A stretch of DNA of 64,000 bases from Tubulanus polymorphus (lineage: Eukaryota; Nemertea; Palaeonemertea; Tubulaniformes; Tubulanidae): positions 14,017,962 through 14,081,961 of the forward strand of contig NC_134034.1 of NCBI RefSeq assembly GCF_964204645.1. The letters run 5' to 3'. Of this stretch, positions 60,961 to 64,000 are shown piece by piece. The notes under the pieces are model-generated. The model did not search any database, was not told the DNA's origin, and worked only from the letters and a program-made list of their open reading frames with translations. Position numbers and translations under genes: made by a program. Position 1 is the first letter of the stretch. Each line of letters opens with the position of its first letter.

Positions 60961-61141
60961 CTGAAACACAAGATAAACACATGAGAAATAGCATTTTTCA
61001 TAGTAAAAATCTCGCGTGTGGTGGATTTAGGTTCCAATTTCCGGTTCTGACTAGCGCCATCAAGCGAGTAATTTCAGAACTTGAATTTGTCGATATCCTG
61101 TATTTCACCCGATAAGCCTTATCATATGTCCTTGTCATTAC

Positions 61142-63502
61142 TCACTTCATCGCCAAACAGATATTCCTTGAACTTCCTGATGACTGCAGTTAATTAGTAG
61201 AGCATCACCCTGAAATAAACATAGAAACCTGTCAGAGAAAGCACTCTAAAATCCAGGGTATCCGCGGGGTCAAATGCTCCATCTGTATTGATAGTAATAG
61301 TTTAGGCCTCGATCCACTCTTTATGTTATTGATACTTTTTACTGAATGATAATGGTTTTACAGCACGCATCAGTGAATAGAGATTGCTGCTGCTCGTGGG
61401 GTTAAACCGGAGTGTTTTATGTCGCTCTCCATCTCGAATCACCTTCATACATCACAAGTATTCGATTCATAAGTAAATTTATTTACTGTATTTCAATGTT
61501 GAAATGGTTTGAAGACATTCTGTCGCTTCTGCGTTGAAAGAGAAGCTTCTAAATATTTCAAGTGAAAATTGCGATTGATTCGTCCGCCATCATTCTTAAA
61601 TGGGACATACTCCACTTGGGAGGGCTAGTTCTGTAGACCGCGCAGATCGAGGTCGACTGTATGTATTTTTTATCTTTGTTGTAGATCGATTGAATTATGC
61701 CTTTAGTTATCCATGGGCTTCTTGGTGTGTTGTATTTGTTTTGTTTAGTAGTGAAATTGTAAATTTTATTGTTTGTTTTCTCTCAACCTGTGTACATAGC
61801 CTATCATGCTTTCTGTGAAATAAATTTGAACTTGAACTTGAACTTGACTAGGACTAAGGCTTTGCGCTCCGAGCACTTACTAAAGAGTTCACGGTTCTAG
61901 CCGCGGATGGCTTTAGATACCGCTCCGGATTACTAGGGGTAATGAATTCCACGGAATTAGCAATACGTAGCAATTCTAAAGAACTTCCGAGCTATTGTTC
62001 GAATAAAACATTCTAAAATTATTCCCAATTAATGAAACAATCAAATAATCTTATAAGTTGAATTGGTGACTCACAACACGTATTTAACCTAATAGTTTTT
62101 TCAGCGGGGCACGGCTGAGAGTATCGACAAGTTTTGTATTTCTGTAACAAATATCTGTGAAATTTTTTGCTCAAATATATTCATTCTGTTACTATATCGA
62201 TGAAAATAAGTGTAGTTATTCATTTCAGTTTGAAATTCGGCTCTGTTTTGAGGAATTACTATTTTTCGAGACATCGAATCCATCACCTTGCCATCACCAT
62301 GACAACGCACCAGTCAAAACAAACAACAATCATTCAGAAATGAAGCCCTGTAGATTCTTAAATTTCGTTTCAAGTTTCTTTATTTTGATTGAGTAGATTC
62401 TGGATGATGCAAAGTTAACTAGACACTGGTTTTATCAAAATCATCTCTGGAAGACAGTGCCAATCCTGTAATAGTAACTCAGATATTGTGTTCCACTGCA
62501 TTCAGATAAAAAAAAAGCTCAGACTCAACTTGAGAACTATTTTGTGTTTATCTAAAATGAATTTCACATTTATTTGACAATCAAGATATAAATTTCTAAA
62601 TTTCCAATAGATGGCGTCTGTGATATACAGTTTAATCCAATACGAATACATATTCCTATTAATCCAATAATTTGGTGGTTCAGCAGAAATCCAATAGGTG
62701 GCGATCATGTCGTAGTAACTATTCATCAGTATATATCAGACACCCTGGTTTATCCTCTGATCAGAATCACTGGGTTTGAACTTGGGACATTTCTTACAAA
62801 TCCTCTAAACAGCATGAAACATCAGTCATTTAGAATCAATAATTCATTCACTTGACGCGCAGTCAATTTCAGGTGTAGACGTGTCGCAGGATCCTCCTCC
62901 ATTAGACTGAAAATAAATCAAACAACATTCATTATAACATCATTAGAGCAATTCACAAAAATCATATCAAATATTCGATATAAATAAGAGTAACTAAACA
63001 AACCTGATCTAAACATCACCTTCTTTTGAGTAGAATAAACAAAACTCTAGCGTTACGCCTACATCTGAAATAATACAAAACACTGAAAATCATTATTTCT
63101 TCATCAGATAAAAAATGAAAACAGATTCAACAAGATTCAAAATGTTTTTAGTGCCAAGAATTTTCAGTGTTACAATCTTTTTTTCATACAAGACTTAACG
63201 GTAAATTGGTTCAGACTTAGAGCAGGGAACACTATATGAATTTATGCCCACACCGTCTGAAATTACAGATTTCACATTGAAATTTTCAGCATGTTCGTTG
63301 CTCAGCAGCAGGTGAATCGCACCATTCAAACATGTTTGATATTTCCACAGTAAATTTCATCGCAGCAAAATTTTTGTTTAGTCCCAAACACAGTAAATTG
63401 AGCCGCAATCTTTGACAAGCTTTCAAATCATGATGGCATCAATGATTTGAGAACGGCGCTGAAAACCTGCTTGGATTTTGGTTAACTCGGTTTTAAAACA
63501 CC
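61142..63502 (-). repeat. Module A repeat, inverted, with an extra insertion
   Basis: Counterpart of left 8,335-10,516. It contains the additional 191-bp insertion at 61,658-61,848 that the left copy lacks. Confidence 0.75.
61658..61848 (+). mobile_element. Retroelement 3' end with (TTGAAC)n tail
   Basis: Inserted between GGTCGAC and TAGGACT, which are adjacent in the left copy near 9,990. The insert ends in GAAATAAATTTGAACTTGAA and further TTGAAC repeats, the kind of short tandem tail seen on 5'-truncated non-LTR elements of the CR1/L2/RTE type. A GAC at both edges may be a short TSD. The family is not identified. Confidence 0.6.
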
Positions 63503-63545
63503 ACTGAAACTATTTAGTTTCTAGAGGTCTGTGATAAGGGCCTAA

Positions 63546-63970
63546 AGCTAGGGAAACACAAGCGTATTTTTTCGCCCGATTGCGACGATTAAATTCGCCG
63601 ACGAAATTATACGCCCGATATGAGCGGGCACACAAAGCGATCAAACCGAAATTCGGTCAGCGACTGGCACTAAGAGGGAGAGAGTTAACGAATCACATGA
63701 TATCAACAATGCATCCTATTGGCTGATAAAAATGGATCGCTCGGCGAAATTCGCTGAGTGCGGGCAGACGAGCGAATTTGCGGGCGATCCGATCGCCGGC
63801 GTAAATAATCGGCCGAAAATATCAAACATGTTTGATACGGGCGATTCGCCGGGCGATCGAGTCGGCCGACGAAATCGTCGTCGCCATGAGTGGCCACACG
63901 AGCGAATTTTTCGGGTGATTTATAAATTCGCCGCGATCGGGCGAAAAAATACGCTCGTGTGCCCCTACCT
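63546..63970. mobile_element. 425-bp MITE, PIF/Harbinger-like, inverted copy
   Basis: Same 425-bp length and TAA/TTA flanks as 7,865-8,289, at the homologous position of the inverted block. It was therefore present before the two blocks diverged. Confidence 0.8.
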
Positions 63971-64000
63971 TAAGATATATCTACCTGAATTGAGGGATCA

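Larger units (their letters stand above)
59695..61141 (-). repeat. RNF19 exon cassette 6, inverted (recombinant of cassettes 1 and 2)
   Basis: Its outer junction (GATGAAGTGA|GTAATGACAAGG on the minus strand) is that of cassette 1. Its B-C intron has the longer form with the second palindromic element seen in cassette 2, and it is followed by the counterpart of the 13,931 module. It therefore stands for both left cassettes with one lost. Confidence 0.75.

Overview
This is a piece of a eukaryotic nuclear genome. It shows GT-AG exon/intron structure, tRNA-derived SINEs, MITEs, a BEL/Pao LTR retrotransposon, a Polinton/Maverick element and TTAGGG telomere repeats. The repeat content and the invertebrate-style RNF19 exons suggest a marine lophotrochozoan, possibly a mollusc; that is an inference and the species is not identified. 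No gene in the window is complete and intact.

Left block (1-28,060). Two modules alternate. Module A is a roughly 2.2-2.5 kb non-coding dispersed/tandem repeat. Module B is a roughly 1.4-1.5 kb cassette carrying two exons of an RNF19-like RBR E3 ubiquitin ligase (exons B and C). The cassette at 25,123-26,626 lies next to a third, single-copy RNF19 exon (exon A, 24,183-24,345) and its intron, so it looks like the parental locus. Every copy of exon B carries the same one-base frameshift. MITEs, two hairpin elements and V-type tailed SINEs are nested in module A; empty sites in sister copies define several insertions.

Middle (28,060-34,255). This is mostly unassigned sequence with a 37-bp minisatellite, a long (TA)n tract, a roughly 102-bp tandem array with higher-order structure (31,234-32,812) and a region of short repeated phrases.

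Nested elements (34,256-46,286). A degraded minus-strand BEL/Pao element (gag zinc knuckles, aspartic protease, RT, RNase H) is split by a 9.5-kb, very AT-rich Polinton-like element with plus-strand genes: PolB N-terminal half, capsid-like ORFs, integrase, A32-type ATPase and small membrane proteins. A TAATTG hexamer at both edges is the likely 6-bp target-site duplication. Most Polinton genes are broken by frameshifts and stops, and the polymerase domain of PolB is missing. Several genes start in a TATATAAATGGG-like context.

Chromosome end and scaffold join (46,287-48,048). BEL/Pao gag is cut directly by (TTAGGG)n in chromosome-end orientation. Four and a quarter 337-bp satellite units with a tRNA-like core follow, then a second TTAGGG tract, then exactly 100 N. 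The contig to the left therefore appears to end at a telomere.

Right block (48,049-64,000). This is an inverted, slightly diverged version of the left block. It shares the same MITE with the same 425-bp length, and differs by cassette copy number, a tandem 3,313-bp duplication and an extra retroelement tail. It is best explained as an alternative haplotype or a sister subtelomere joined end to end by the assembler.
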